From: an uncultured Paracoccaceae bacterium
GTDB lineage: Bacteria > Pseudomonadota > Alphaproteobacteria > Rhodobacterales > Rhodobacteraceae
Reading direction: 5' to 3'
NCBI GenBank assembly: GCA_947498985.1
Contig: CANMMF010000005.1
Location: forward strand, 1 to 64,000
DNA length: 64,000 nucleotides
This document shows positions 35,091-43,698 of this stretch, piece by piece (positions within the stretch are counted from its first letter, which is position 1; each line of letters starts with the position of its first letter). The translations under genes were made by a program, and so were the position numbers. The notes beneath the pieces were generated by a model. That model was not told the origin of the DNA and made no database searches. It saw only the letters and a list, made by a program, of their open reading frames with translations.

Positions 35091-35951
35091 ATGCATATCC
35101 CGCCTTTTGACAATGAAAACAAAGCCATCGTGGACGTGAACGACGCGCATGTGCCATTGAATTACTTCAACATCGTCAAGCTGAAAAAGGGCGAGAGCTT
35201 TGGGTTTGCCGTGCCGGGGTACGAGACCTGCATCGTGCCCGCAACCGGGTTGATCGATGTCTCGGTGGGCGGGTTCGAGGCAAAGGATCTCGGCGGGCGC
35301 GGCGTCGATGTCTGGGATGGCGAGCCCGAGGGCGTCTATGTGCCCACCGGGGTCGAGGCGCGCTTTACCTGCCTGAGCGACAGTGCCGAGATCTTCATCG
35401 CCGGGGCCAGATTTGACGACGTGCTGGAGCCTTTCGCGGTGCGCGCCGATGCGCTTGATCTGGTGCAATACGGCTCCGACGACACGAAAACTCATCGCAA
35501 GATCAAGCACATACTCGGCGCCAACCAGCATGAGCGGGTGGGGCGGTTGCTGGTCTCGGAGCTGTTCACGGTCGGCGCGGGCGGCTGGTCGGGCTTCCCG
35601 AGCCACAAGCACGATACCGATCGGCGGGATGGCCCCGGCGGGGAGATCCGGGAAAGCCGTCACGACGAGACTTACAATTTCCGCTTCCGGCCCGATTACG
35701 GCTCCGGTCTGCAGATGCTGCAGCGGGTCGATAACGAACCGGGGGATGCCTATCACATCATGAACGGCTCCACGATCCTGATCGACAAGGGCTATCATCC
35801 GGTCTGCGCGCTGCCGGGCTACGAGATGTATTATTTCACCATCCTCGGCGGGCTCAGCCAGCGCAGTCTCAAGCAGTTTTTCCAGCCGACCCATGCTGAG
35901 CAGCTGCACACGATCCCGGGCATCATGGACATGGTGGCCAAGTTCAAATGA
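35091..35951 (+). CDS. Second IolB/KduI-family isomerase
   Basis: 286-residue cupin protein distantly similar to the IolB at 23629. Metal-site region PSHKHDTDR, then ESRHDETYNFRFRPDYG, and the family C-terminus KGYHPVCALPGYEMYYFTI. The segment between His pair and Glu is longer than in IolB. It lies in the iolD-iolC-aldolase-iolG operon, so it could be the enzyme used with this branch, or act on an isomer or related deoxyuronate. Confidence 0.82.
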   Translation: MHIPPFDNENKAIVDVNDAHVPLNYFNIVKLKKGESFGFAVPGYETCIVPATGLIDVSVGGFEAKDLGGRGVDVWDGEPEGVYVPTGVEARFTCLSDSAEIFIAGARFDDVLEPFAVRADALDLVQYGSDDTKTHRKIKHILGANQHERVGRLLVSELFTVGAGGWSGFPSHKHDTDRRDGPGGEIRESRHDETYNFRFRPDYGSGLQMLQRVDNEPGDAYHIMNGSTILIDKGYHPVCALPGYEMYYFTILGGLSQRSLKQFFQPTHAEQLHTIPGIMDMVAKFK

Positions 35952-36793
35952 CGCTTGCGACGCTTCGGGACGTGCTGCAGCCCGCGCTGGCGGGCGGCTA
36001 TGCGGTCGGCGGGCTGGTTTGCCTCGGCTGGGAGGATATGCGCGCCTATGCCGACGCGGCCGAGGCCGAGGGCCTGCCGGTGATCCTGCAGGCCGGGCCG
36101 TCCTGCCGCGCGCACACGCCGTTGCCGGTTCTGGGCGCGATGTTCCGGTCGCTGGCGGCGCGGGTCTCGGTCCCGGTTGTGGCCCATCTCGACCATGGCT
36201 ACACCTTCGAGGAGTGCCGCGAGGCGCTTGAGGCGGGCTTCACGTCGCTGATGTTCGACGGCTCGCGCAAGCCGCTGTCGCAGAACATCGAAGAGACCGC
36301 CGCAATCGCCGAAATGGCCCACGCGGCGGGCATTTCCTGCGAAGGCGAGATCGGCTTTGTGGGCTACGCCGCGGGGGACGCGAGCCGGGGCACCGACCCC
36401 GATGAGGCCGCGCGATTCGCGCGCGAGACCGGCGTCGATGCCATGGCGATTTCCGTGGGCAACGTGCATTTGCAGCAAAATCGGGAAGGCGGGCTCGACG
36501 CGGCGCGCATCCGCGCCATCGAGGCCGTGACCGAGCTGCCTTTGGTGATCCATGGCGGCTCCGGCGTGCCGCCGGCGCAGCGCAGCGCCCTCGCGCGCGG
36601 CTCGAAAATCTGCAAGTTCAATATCGGGACGGAATTGCGCATGGTCTTCGGGTCCGCCTTGAGCGACGCGGTGGCAAGCGATCCGGAGCGGTTCGACCGG
36701 GTGCAGATCCTGTCGGAGATCGAAGCGCCGCTGCGCGATGCGGCGCGCGCGGTCTTGCGGGGCCTTGGGCCCGGGAAAGAGGGGCGGAGATGA
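35948..36793 (+). CDS. iolJ: Class II aldolase, IolJ-like (fructose-bisphosphate aldolase family)
   Basis: 281-residue class II fructose-bisphosphate aldolase family protein. Zinc/active-site segments: VVAHLDHGYTFEECREAL, SLMFDGSRKPLSQNIEET, EGEIGFVG, VGNVHL and VIHGGSGVP, then KFNIGTEL. Within an iol operon it is expected to cleave 2-deoxy-5-keto-gluconate 6-phosphate to dihydroxyacetone phosphate and malonic semialdehyde. Overlaps both neighbours by four bases. Use of fructose bisphosphate or tagatose bisphosphate is less likely from context. Confidence 0.85.
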   Translation: MTLATLRDVLQPALAGGYAVGGLVCLGWEDMRAYADAAEAEGLPVILQAGPSCRAHTPLPVLGAMFRSLAARVSVPVVAHLDHGYTFEECREALEAGFTSLMFDGSRKPLSQNIEETAAIAEMAHAAGISCEGEIGFVGYAAGDASRGTDPDEAARFARETGVDAMAISVGNVHLQQNREGGLDAARIRAIEAVTELPLVIHGGSGVPPAQRSALARGSKICKFNIGTELRMVFGSALSDAVASDPERFDRVQILSEIEAPLRDAARAVLRGLGPGKEGRR

Positions 36794-37779
36794 TCCGGAT
36801 CGGACTTCTGGGCTGCGGACGGATCGGGCAGGTGCATGCGCTGAGCCTGTCACGGCTGGAGGGCGCGCGGCTCAAAGCGGTGGCCGATGCCGTGCCCGAC
36901 GCGGCTTCGGCGCTGGCCGCACGCTATGGCGCGGAGGTGCGCGACGCCGAGGCCATCATCGGCGCGCAGGACATCGACGCGGTGATCATCGCAACGCCCA
37001 CCACGCTGCATTACGACCAGATCCACGCGCTGGCCCGGGCGCGCAAGGCAATCTTCTGCGAAAAGCCCATCGACCTGTCCTCGGCCCGTGCCGCGCAGTG
37101 CCGTGCGGCGGTGGAGGCGGCGGCGGTGCCCTTCATGACCGCCTTCAACCGCCGTTTCGACCCGCAATTCGCCCGCGTGCGCGCAGAGATCGAGGCCGGA
37201 GCCATCGGCACGCCGGAGCTGCTGGTCATCACCTCGCGTGACCCCGCGCCGCCGCCCATCGGCTACATCACCCAGTCCGGCGGGCTGTTCCGCGACATGA
37301 TGATCCATGATTTCGACATGGCGCGGTTCCTGCTGGGCGAAGAGATGGTCGATGTCTTTGCCACCGGGTCCTGTCTTGTGGATCCGGAGATCGGGCAGGC
37401 GGGCGACATCGACACCGCCGCGGTCACGCTGAAAACGGCGCGCGGCACGCTGGTGCAGATCAACAACTCGCGCCGCGCCAGTTATGGCTATGACCAGCGC
37501 GTCGAGCTGCACGGGAGTGCGGGCATGTTGCAGGCCGCCAACCAGCCCGAACATCTGGTGACACGCGCCGGGGCGGAGGGGTTTGGCACCGCCCCCAACA
37601 AGCATTTCTTTCTGGAACGCTACGAGGCGGCGTATCTGGCCGAGATGGCCGCGTTTGTGCGCGCGCTGAACAACGGCACGCCGCCTGGCCCGACGATCTT
37701 TGACGGCGTGCAGGCGCAGCGCCTTGCCGATGCCGCGGCGCTGTCGCTGGAGGAACGCAGGCCGGTGTCGCTCGACTGA
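36790..37779 (+). CDS. iolG: Inositol 2-dehydrogenase
   Basis: 329-residue Gfo/Idh/MocA protein, the usual IolG length. NAD-binding GLLGCGRIGQVHALSL, CEKPIDLS with the catalytic Lys, and the conserved MMIHDFDMARFLLGEE with the active-site His-Asp pair. It oxidises myo-inositol to 2-keto-myo-inositol, the first step of the pathway. Last gene of the iolD operon, overlapping iolJ by four bases. Confidence 0.9.
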   Translation: MIRIGLLGCGRIGQVHALSLSRLEGARLKAVADAVPDAASALAARYGAEVRDAEAIIGAQDIDAVIIATPTTLHYDQIHALARARKAIFCEKPIDLSSARAAQCRAAVEAAAVPFMTAFNRRFDPQFARVRAEIEAGAIGTPELLVITSRDPAPPPIGYITQSGGLFRDMMIHDFDMARFLLGEEMVDVFATGSCLVDPEIGQAGDIDTAAVTLKTARGTLVQINNSRRASYGYDQRVELHGSAGMLQAANQPEHLVTRAGAEGFGTAPNKHFFLERYEAAYLAEMAAFVRALNNGTPPGPTIFDGVQAQRLADAAALSLEERRPVSLD

Positions 37780-37805
37780 GGCGCGGCCTTGCGGACGGCT
37801 GCCTA

Positions 37806-39314
37806 TTACTCCGCGGGCACCGGTTCCCGGCGCCATTGCGCGGGCCCGGTCTTGTGGATCGAGTTGCCTTTGATGTCGACGGCCACGGTCACCGGCATGT
37901 CCTCGACCTTCAGCTCGTAGATCGCCTCCATCCCGAGATCCTGGAACGCCACCGGTGCCGCGGCCTTGATCGCTTTGGAGACCAGATAGGCGGCGCCGCC
38001 CACGGCAATGAGATAGGCCGCCTTGTGCCTTGCAATCGCCTCGAGCGCGACCGGGCCGCGTTCGGCCTTGCCGATCATCACCTTGAGGCCGGTATCGGCC
38101 AGAATCCGGTCGGTGAACTTGTCCATTCTCGTGGAGGTCGTGGGCCCCGCAGGCCCGATGGCCTCGTCCCCCACCGCATCCACCGGGCCGACGTAATAGA
38201 TCGCGCGGCCCCTGAGATCGACCGGCAGCGGCTCGCCCGCATCCAGCATCGAGACCATCCGCTTATGCGCCGCATCCCGCCCGGTATAGAGCGTGCCCGA
38301 GACCAGCAGCGTCTGGCCCGGCTCCAGTGACGCGATGACATCGTCCGTCAGATTGTCGAGATCGATCTTGCGGGCGCTGGCGCTGGCCTGATCGAGCAGG
38401 ATCTCCGGCCAGTCCGCCAGATCGGGCGGCGTGAACTCCGCAGGCCCCGAGCCGTCGAGCGTGAAATGCACGTGCCGCGTGGCCGCGCAATTGGGGATCA
38501 GGCCGACCGGCAGGCTTGCCGCATGCGTCGGGAAGGACCGGATCTTGACGTCGAGCACCGTTGTCACCCCGCCCAGCCCCTGCGCGCCGATCCCCAGCGC
38601 GTTCACGCGCTCGGCGATCTCAAGCCGCAGCTCTTCGGTCTTGCTGGAGGGGCCACGGCGCTGCAGATCGTGCAGGTCGATGGGTTCGGACAGCGCGGCC
38701 TTTGCCAGCGCCATCGACTTGTCCGCATTGCCGCCCACGCCGATGCCCAGGATGCCCGGCGGGCACCAGCCCGCGCCCAGCGTCTCGACCGTCTGCACCA
38801 CCCAGTCGGCGATCGAGCCCGACGGGTTCAGCGTGGTGAATTTCGACTTGTTCTCGGAGCCGCCGCCCTTGGCCGCGACCTCCACGTCGATCCGGTCGCC
38901 CGCCACCATCTCGACGGTGAGCATGCAGGGCGTGTTGTCGCCCGAGTTCCGGCGTTCGCCAAACGGATCGACCACCACCGAGGCGCGCAGCGGGTTGGTG
39001 TCGCGCAGATAGCCCTGCCGCGTGCCTTCGTCGCAGATCTCCTGCAGCGAGCGCTTGAAATCGGTCCTGGCCTCGACCCCGTATTTCACATGCACGTTGG
39101 CAGCGCCGGTGTCCTGACAGATCGGGCGGCGCCCCAGCGCGCACATGCGGCTGTTGACCAGGATCTGCGCCATGGCCTGCTTGGCGCCGGGGTTCTGCTC
39201 GCGCTCCCAGGCCGCCGACATCGCGCGGATGAAATCCGGCGGGTGGAAATACGAGATATACTGAAAGGCCTCGGCGATGGAGGCGATGAGGTCGTCTTCG
39301 CGGATCGTGGTCAT
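37806..39314 (-). CDS. Class I fumarate hydratase (iron-sulfur, fused alpha-beta)
   Basis: 502 residues. The two domains of class I fumarases are fused: the N-terminal cluster domain has cysteines in PICQDTGAANV (Cys66), WCPPGILGIGVGG and PNCAATRHVHF, which hold the 4Fe-4S cluster; the C-terminal domain has TLYTGRDAAHKRM and YYVGPVDAVGDEAIGPAGPT. It interconverts fumarate and malate. The start at 39314 is clear; the frame stays open to 40502 only as antisense. Related tartrate dehydratases share the fold, so substrate is likely but not certain. Confidence 0.9.
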   Translation of the reverse strand: MTTIREDDLIASIAEAFQYISYFHPPDFIRAMSAAWEREQNPGAKQAMAQILVNSRMCALGRRPICQDTGAANVHVKYGVEARTDFKRSLQEICDEGTRQGYLRDTNPLRASVVVDPFGERRNSGDNTPCMLTVEMVAGDRIDVEVAAKGGGSENKSKFTTLNPSGSIADWVVQTVETLGAGWCPPGILGIGVGGNADKSMALAKAALSEPIDLHDLQRRGPSSKTEELRLEIAERVNALGIGAQGLGGVTTVLDVKIRSFPTHAASLPVGLIPNCAATRHVHFTLDGSGPAEFTPPDLADWPEILLDQASASARKIDLDNLTDDVIASLEPGQTLLVSGTLYTGRDAAHKRMVSMLDAGEPLPVDLRGRAIYYVGPVDAVGDEAIGPAGPTTSTRMDKFTDRILADTGLKVMIGKAERGPVALEAIARHKAAYLIAVGGAAYLVSKAIKAAAPVAFQDLGMEAIYELKVEDMPVTVAVDIKGNSIHKTGPAQWRREPVPAE

Positions 39315-39620
39315 GGCGGGGCTCCGATCTGTGCGCTGGGTCAGGTCTTTGCGCCACCATTGCCAGAAATGCGCCATCCGGCAACCGCTCTGCCGCGAAT
39401 TCTGAGCGGAGCGTCCGGCATGGCGCCCCGCCCGGCAACCGCATCCGCCAAACTTATCTGTTGCCAAGCGCGCATCTGCGCGGTTCCATGGCGCTGTGTC
39501 ACCGGGCGGCTGCGGGCCTGACCGGGTGCGCGAGGGCCGGGGGTGTCTTCCGGACCGGCCCGGTGCCGCGCGGCATCTGAAACCCCAGAATGAAAACAGC
39601 ACAGGAAGGGGGCACTGCAC
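39315..39620. promoter_or_regulatory. Divergent intergenic region, fumarase and dehydrogenase
   Basis: 306 bases with no supported gene. It must contain the promoters of the fumarase (minus) and of the two-gene operon starting at 39621 (plus). CAGGAAGGGGG (39601-39611) is the ribosome site of the plus-strand gene. I found no convincing palindrome or promoter pair. Confidence 0.4.
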
Positions 39621-40520
39621 ATGCGTGTGGGTGTGATCGGAATTGGAAATATGGGCTCGGGTCTGGCGAAGAACCTGATTGCGGGTGGATTTGAAACCGC
39701 GGGGCGCGATCTGCTGGCCCATCGCATGCAGGCTTTCGAGGCGATGGGCGGCGTGGCCTGCGGCTCCACCGCCGAGGTGGCGCGGGGTGCGGAGGCGGTC
39801 TTTGTCATGGTCATGACCGGGGACGAGGCGCGCGAGGTGATCCTGGGCGAAGACGGTCTGGCCGCGCATATGCCGAAAGGTGGCGCGATCCTCCTGAGCG
39901 CCACGATAAAGCCGCGCGAGGCCCGCGGGATCGGGCAGGGGCTCGACGGCTCGGGGCTGCATCTCATCGACACGCCGGTGTCGGGCGGCTATCCGGGCGC
40001 GCAGGCCGGAACCCTGACGATGATGGCGGCGGCACCCGATGCGGTGCTCGACCGGTTCGCGCCGGTGATGCAGGCGGTCAGCGCGCATATCCACCGCGTC
40101 GGCACCCGCCCGGGCGAGGGGCAGACCGTCAAGGCCTGTCTGCAAAGCCTGATCGGCGCGCAGTTCTCCGCCACCTTCGAAGCCGCAGCGCTGGCGGCAA
40201 AGGCGGGCGTGCCGGGGCAGGTGCTGCTCGATGTGTTCTCCACCTCCTCGGCCGGCTGCGGCGTGGTGAACAACGCGCTGGAGAAGATCATCGACCGGCA
40301 GTTCGAAGGCACCGGCAGCCATATCGACACGATGCACAAGGATCTCACAATCTCGATGAACCTCGGCGAAGAACTGGGCGTGCCCCTGCACACCGCCGCC
40401 GCCGCGATGCAGCTTTTTCACGCCGGGCGCAGCAAATATCCGCAAGGCGACAACTGGGTCTGCACGCGCGTGATCGAAGAGATCATCGGCGCCGAGTTGC
40501 ACCGCAAGGGCGCGTCGTGA
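39621..40520 (+). CDS. Beta-hydroxyacid dehydrogenase (3-hydroxyisobutyrate dehydrogenase family)
   Basis: 299 residues. Rossmann motif GVIGIGNMGSGLAKNLI at residues 4-20, substrate loop DTPVSGGYPGAQAGTLTMM, catalytic lysine in GQTVKACLQSL. Similar to LtnD at 11063 but clearly separate. It overlaps the following TIM-barrel gene by four bases, so both probably act on one hydroxy acid. No substrate can be named; otn-like tetronate metabolism is one possibility. Confidence 0.85.
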   Translation: MRVGVIGIGNMGSGLAKNLIAGGFETAGRDLLAHRMQAFEAMGGVACGSTAEVARGAEAVFVMVMTGDEAREVILGEDGLAAHMPKGGAILLSATIKPREARGIGQGLDGSGLHLIDTPVSGGYPGAQAGTLTMMAAAPDAVLDRFAPVMQAVSAHIHRVGTRPGEGQTVKACLQSLIGAQFSATFEAAALAAKAGVPGQVLLDVFSTSSAGCGVVNNALEKIIDRQFEGTGSHIDTMHKDLTISMNLGEELGVPLHTAAAAMQLFHAGRSKYPQGDNWVCTRVIEEIIGAELHRKGAS

Positions 40521-41389
40521 AGCTCGGGGTCATCTGCGACGGGATCAGCCGGGATCTGCGCCATGCGGTTGATGTCATGGACGAGTTTGGCCTCACCCAT
40601 GCCGAGCTGCAATATGTCGGCGACACCGAGGTCGGCGATTTCTCAAAGCCCGAGATCGCCCGGATCGACGCGCTTCTGCGCGACCGGGGCAAGCCGGTCT
40701 CCTGCCTCAGCCGCCATGTCTTTGCCGGTCTGAGCACCGCCAACAGCCCGGGCGACGCGCAGCATCAGGCGCATATGGATGCGCTGGGCCGTGTGATCGA
40801 CACCGCCCATCTGCTCGGCTGCCCGCTGGTGCGGATTCTGTCGAACCGCAAGGAGCAGATCCTCTGGGGCAGCGGCGGAGCGGAGCAGTGGAACGTCGCC
40901 AAAGGCGCCTGGGACCGGACGCTTGAGCTTATCGCGCCCGCCTGCGATTTGGCGCGGCAGGCCGGTGTGACGCTGGTGGTCGAGACCGGCAACGGCACGA
41001 TGATCAACTCGGGCTACACCGCGCGGCGACTGATCGACGATCTGGAGGTGCGCGACGTGCTGCGCGTGCTCTGGGATCCGGCCAATGCGCTCTGGTGTCA
41101 CGAGCCCGCCTGGCCTGATGGCTATGACGCGGTGCGTGACGTTCTGGGCCATGTGCATGTCAAGGATGTGCATGTGGACACGCCGCGCGCCACGCTCGAG
41201 GTGCGCGCCATGGGGCAGGGGCAGCTTGCGGACCAGTTCGCACCGATGGCCGCCGCGTTGCGTGCGGATGGCTATGACGGCGTTGTGTCGCTGGAAAGCG
41301 TCTACCGGCCTCCGAACGGCGATTTCGAAGACGGGTTCCGGCTCTGCGTGGCGCGGTTCAAGGCGCTGTTCGGAGAGACGGGCGACTGA
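40517..41389 (+). CDS. Sugar phosphate isomerase/epimerase family TIM-barrel protein
   Basis: 290-residue AP-endonuclease-2-type TIM barrel. LGVICDGISRDLRHAVDVM at the start; metal-site segments VVETGNGTMINSG, LWDPANALWCHEP, HVHVKDVHVD and VVSLESVYRPP. Such proteins isomerise or epimerise small keto-sugars or keto-acids. Coupled to the dehydrogenase upstream. Specific reaction unknown. Confidence 0.82.
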   Translation: MKLGVICDGISRDLRHAVDVMDEFGLTHAELQYVGDTEVGDFSKPEIARIDALLRDRGKPVSCLSRHVFAGLSTANSPGDAQHQAHMDALGRVIDTAHLLGCPLVRILSNRKEQILWGSGGAEQWNVAKGAWDRTLELIAPACDLARQAGVTLVVETGNGTMINSGYTARRLIDDLEVRDVLRVLWDPANALWCHEPAWPDGYDAVRDVLGHVHVKDVHVDTPRATLEVRAMGQGQLADQFAPMAAALRADGYDGVVSLESVYRPPNGDFEDGFRLCVARFKALFGETGD

Positions 41390-41469
41390 CGGGCCGGGCC
41401 AGCCTTTTCCCGGCGGCGCAAAAATATTAGGCAAATTCAACCGGCGGCGAAAGAAACTGTCGCTTCCGC

Positions 41470-41505
41470 TTGACTTGAGGAAATCCGAACCATTATCAGA
41501 TTGGT
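41470..41505 (+). promoter_or_regulatory. Candidate promoter of the first Dpp operon
   Basis: TTGACT (41470-41475), 18 bases, TATCAG (41494-41499), in an AT-richer 159-base gap before the ABC operon. ACCA (41489-41492) and TGGT (41502-41505) flank the -10, resembling a loose FCD-GntR half-site pair, possibly for the regulator at 49647. Both signals are weak. Confidence 0.3.
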
Positions 41506-41548
41506 CCAGAGACTTCCGGTTGTGATGCGTTGGGGGCAGCAAGCAACG

Positions 41549-42574
41549 ATGGTGGCGACATATTCTGATACGCAGCAGGACAACCTGCCGGGCGCGGAGC
41601 TTTTGTCGCTCACCGGGTTGTCCCTGCGGTTCCGGGGGCAGATCAATGACGTGGTCGACGATGTCGCGCTCGAGGTCCGGCGCGGCGAAGTGCTTTGCGT
41701 GGTGGGCGAATCGGGTTGCGGCAAGAGCGTGACCTCGATGGCGCTCATGGGGCTGCTGCCCGCAGATTCCGCGCAGATTTCCTCAGGTATTTTGCGGATC
41801 GAGGGGGAGGAGATCGATCTCTCCTCGCAGACGCTGCCGGTCAGCATGCGCGGCAACCGCGTGGCGATGATCTTTCAGGAACCGATGACCTCGCTCAACC
41901 CCGCGTTCCGGATCGGCGACCAGATCGGCGAGGCGATCCTGCGCCATCAGGGTGGCACCAAACCTGCCGCACGGGCGCGCGCGCAGGATCTCTTGCAGCG
42001 TGTGGGGATTGCAAACCCGGCGCAGCGTCTTGACGAGTATCCGCACCAATTGTCCGGTGGTATGCGCCAAAGGGTCATGATCGCCATGGCGCTGGCCAAT
42101 GACCCGCAGATCCTGATTGCCGATGAACCCACAACCGCCCTTGATGTGACGATCCAGGCGCAGATCCTCGATCTGATCCGGGACCTGCGCGACGAGACCG
42201 GCATGGGCACCATCATGATCACCCATGATCTCGGTGTGGTCGCGGAAATCGCCGACACCGTCGCTGTGATGTATGGCGGTCAGGTGGTCGAGCAAGGGCC
42301 GGTGGCCGAGATCTTCGACAATCCGCAGCACCCCTACACGATCGGTCTGATGAGCGCGATGCCGCGGCTCGACGCGCCGGGCGGGCGGCTGGCGATTGTG
42401 CCGGGCACCGTGCCCACCATCGCCAACATGCCCGAGGGGTGCCGGTTCCGCACCCGCTGCGCCTTTGCCGCCGCCGCCTGCGTCGCGCGCCCCGCGCTGG
42501 TGCCGGTGGCGCCGGATCACGCGGTTGCCTGCCATTTCGCGCCGCTCGAGACCCATGTGGCGGTGCTGGCATGA
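41549..42574 (+). CDS. Dpp/Opp-type ABC transporter ATP-binding protein (DppD), first system
   Basis: 341-residue peptide-type ATPase. Walker A VVGESGCGKS, signature LSGGMRQRVMIAMAL, Walker B ILIADEPTTALDVT, and C-terminal oligopeptide-transporter tail with the Cys cluster CRFRTRCAFAAAACVARP-like segment. In-frame starts exist at 41501 (TTG) and 41525 (ATG); 41549 gives the most natural N-terminus with GGGGGCAGC upstream. First gene of an operon of two ATPases, binding protein and two permeases. Overlaps the next gene by four bases. Confidence 0.92.
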   Translation: MVATYSDTQQDNLPGAELLSLTGLSLRFRGQINDVVDDVALEVRRGEVLCVVGESGCGKSVTSMALMGLLPADSAQISSGILRIEGEEIDLSSQTLPVSMRGNRVAMIFQEPMTSLNPAFRIGDQIGEAILRHQGGTKPAARARAQDLLQRVGIANPAQRLDEYPHQLSGGMRQRVMIAMALANDPQILIADEPTTALDVTIQAQILDLIRDLRDETGMGTIMITHDLGVVAEIADTVAVMYGGQVVEQGPVAEIFDNPQHPYTIGLMSAMPRLDAPGGRLAIVPGTVPTIANMPEGCRFRTRCAFAAAACVARPALVPVAPDHAVACHFAPLETHVAVLA

Positions 42575-43695
42575 GCGACGTCATCCTCGAGGCCCGCGAT
42601 GTGGTCAAGCATTTCGGCACCGGGGGCAGGTTTCTCAGCCGCGCGCCGGTGGTGCAGGCGGTGGATGGCGTGTCGCTGCAGATCAGGCGCGGCGAGACCT
42701 TTGCCATTGTCGGCGAATCCGGCTGCGGCAAGTCCACTCTGGCGCGTTTGCTGATGCGCCTGCTGACGCCGACCTCGGGCAGTGTGCAGTTTGACGGGCG
42801 CGAGGTCAGCGGCGCCAGGGGCGAGGCGCTGAAGACCCTGCGCGGCCAGATGCAGTTCATCTTTCAGGACCCGTTTTCCTCGCTCAACCCGCGCATGACC
42901 GTCGGCAAGCTGGTGGGCGAGCCGCTGGAGATCCACGCGCCCGAGCTTTCCGCGCAGGCCCGGCGCGACAGGGTGGCGGACCTTTTGCGCCAGGTGGGTC
43001 TGCGCGCCGAACATGCGGGCCGCTATCCGCATGAGTTCAGCGGCGGCCAGCGTCAGCGCATCGGCATCGCCCGGGCGCTCGCGTCGGGGCCAAAGCTGAT
43101 CATCGGCGATGAGCCGGTCTCGGCGCTGGATGTGTCGGTGCAGGCGCAGGTGATCAACCTGCTGGGCGATCTCAGCCGCGATCTCGGCCTCACACTGGTG
43201 ATCATCGCCCATGATCTGGGCGTGATCCGCCACATGAGCGACCGGGTTGCGGTGATGTATCTGGGACGCATCGTCGAGATGGGGCGCGCCGAGGATGTCT
43301 TTGCCGAACCGCGCCATCCCTATACTCGCGCGCTGCTGGCCTCGATCCCGGCCATGGCCGCGCCGGAGGATCACAAGGCCACCGTTCGCGGCGAAATGCC
43401 CAGCCCCTCCGCGCCGCCGCCCGGCTGCCGCTTTCACACCCGCTGCCCCTTTGCCGAAGCGCGCTGCGCCTCCGAGACGCCTGTGCTGAGCACCGGCGAT
43501 GACGCGCATGCGGTCGCCTGCCATTTCTGGCGCGACATTGCGGCCCAGGCCGCGCCGCCCACGCCGCCGCGCCGTTCTGCCGAAGCCGAGGCGCGCTTCG
43601 AGCTTTACCGCGCCGCCACCGAAGGCGGCACGGTCACCCACAAAACCGCAACCGACCCACAAAAACAAACCACGAAAACGACAGAGAGGATCTGA
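42571..43695 (+). CDS. Dpp/Opp-type ABC transporter ATP-binding protein (DppF), first system
   Basis: 374-residue partner ATPase. Walker A VGESGCGKS, Q-loop FQDPFSSLNPRMT, signature FSGGQRQRIGIARAL, Walker B LIIGDEPVSALDV, and the C-terminal CRFHTRCPFAEARC segment that may bind a metal cluster as in other DppF/OppF. The last about 40 residues are Lys/Thr-rich and probably disordered. Forms a heterodimer with the upstream ATPase. Confidence 0.92.
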   Translation: MSDVILEARDVVKHFGTGGRFLSRAPVVQAVDGVSLQIRRGETFAIVGESGCGKSTLARLLMRLLTPTSGSVQFDGREVSGARGEALKTLRGQMQFIFQDPFSSLNPRMTVGKLVGEPLEIHAPELSAQARRDRVADLLRQVGLRAEHAGRYPHEFSGGQRQRIGIARALASGPKLIIGDEPVSALDVSVQAQVINLLGDLSRDLGLTLVIIAHDLGVIRHMSDRVAVMYLGRIVEMGRAEDVFAEPRHPYTRALLASIPAMAAPEDHKATVRGEMPSPSAPPPGCRFHTRCPFAEARCASETPVLSTGDDAHAVACHFWRDIAAQAAPPTPPRRSAEAEARFELYRAATEGGTVTHKTATDPQKQTTKTTERI

Positions 43696-43698
43696 GAC

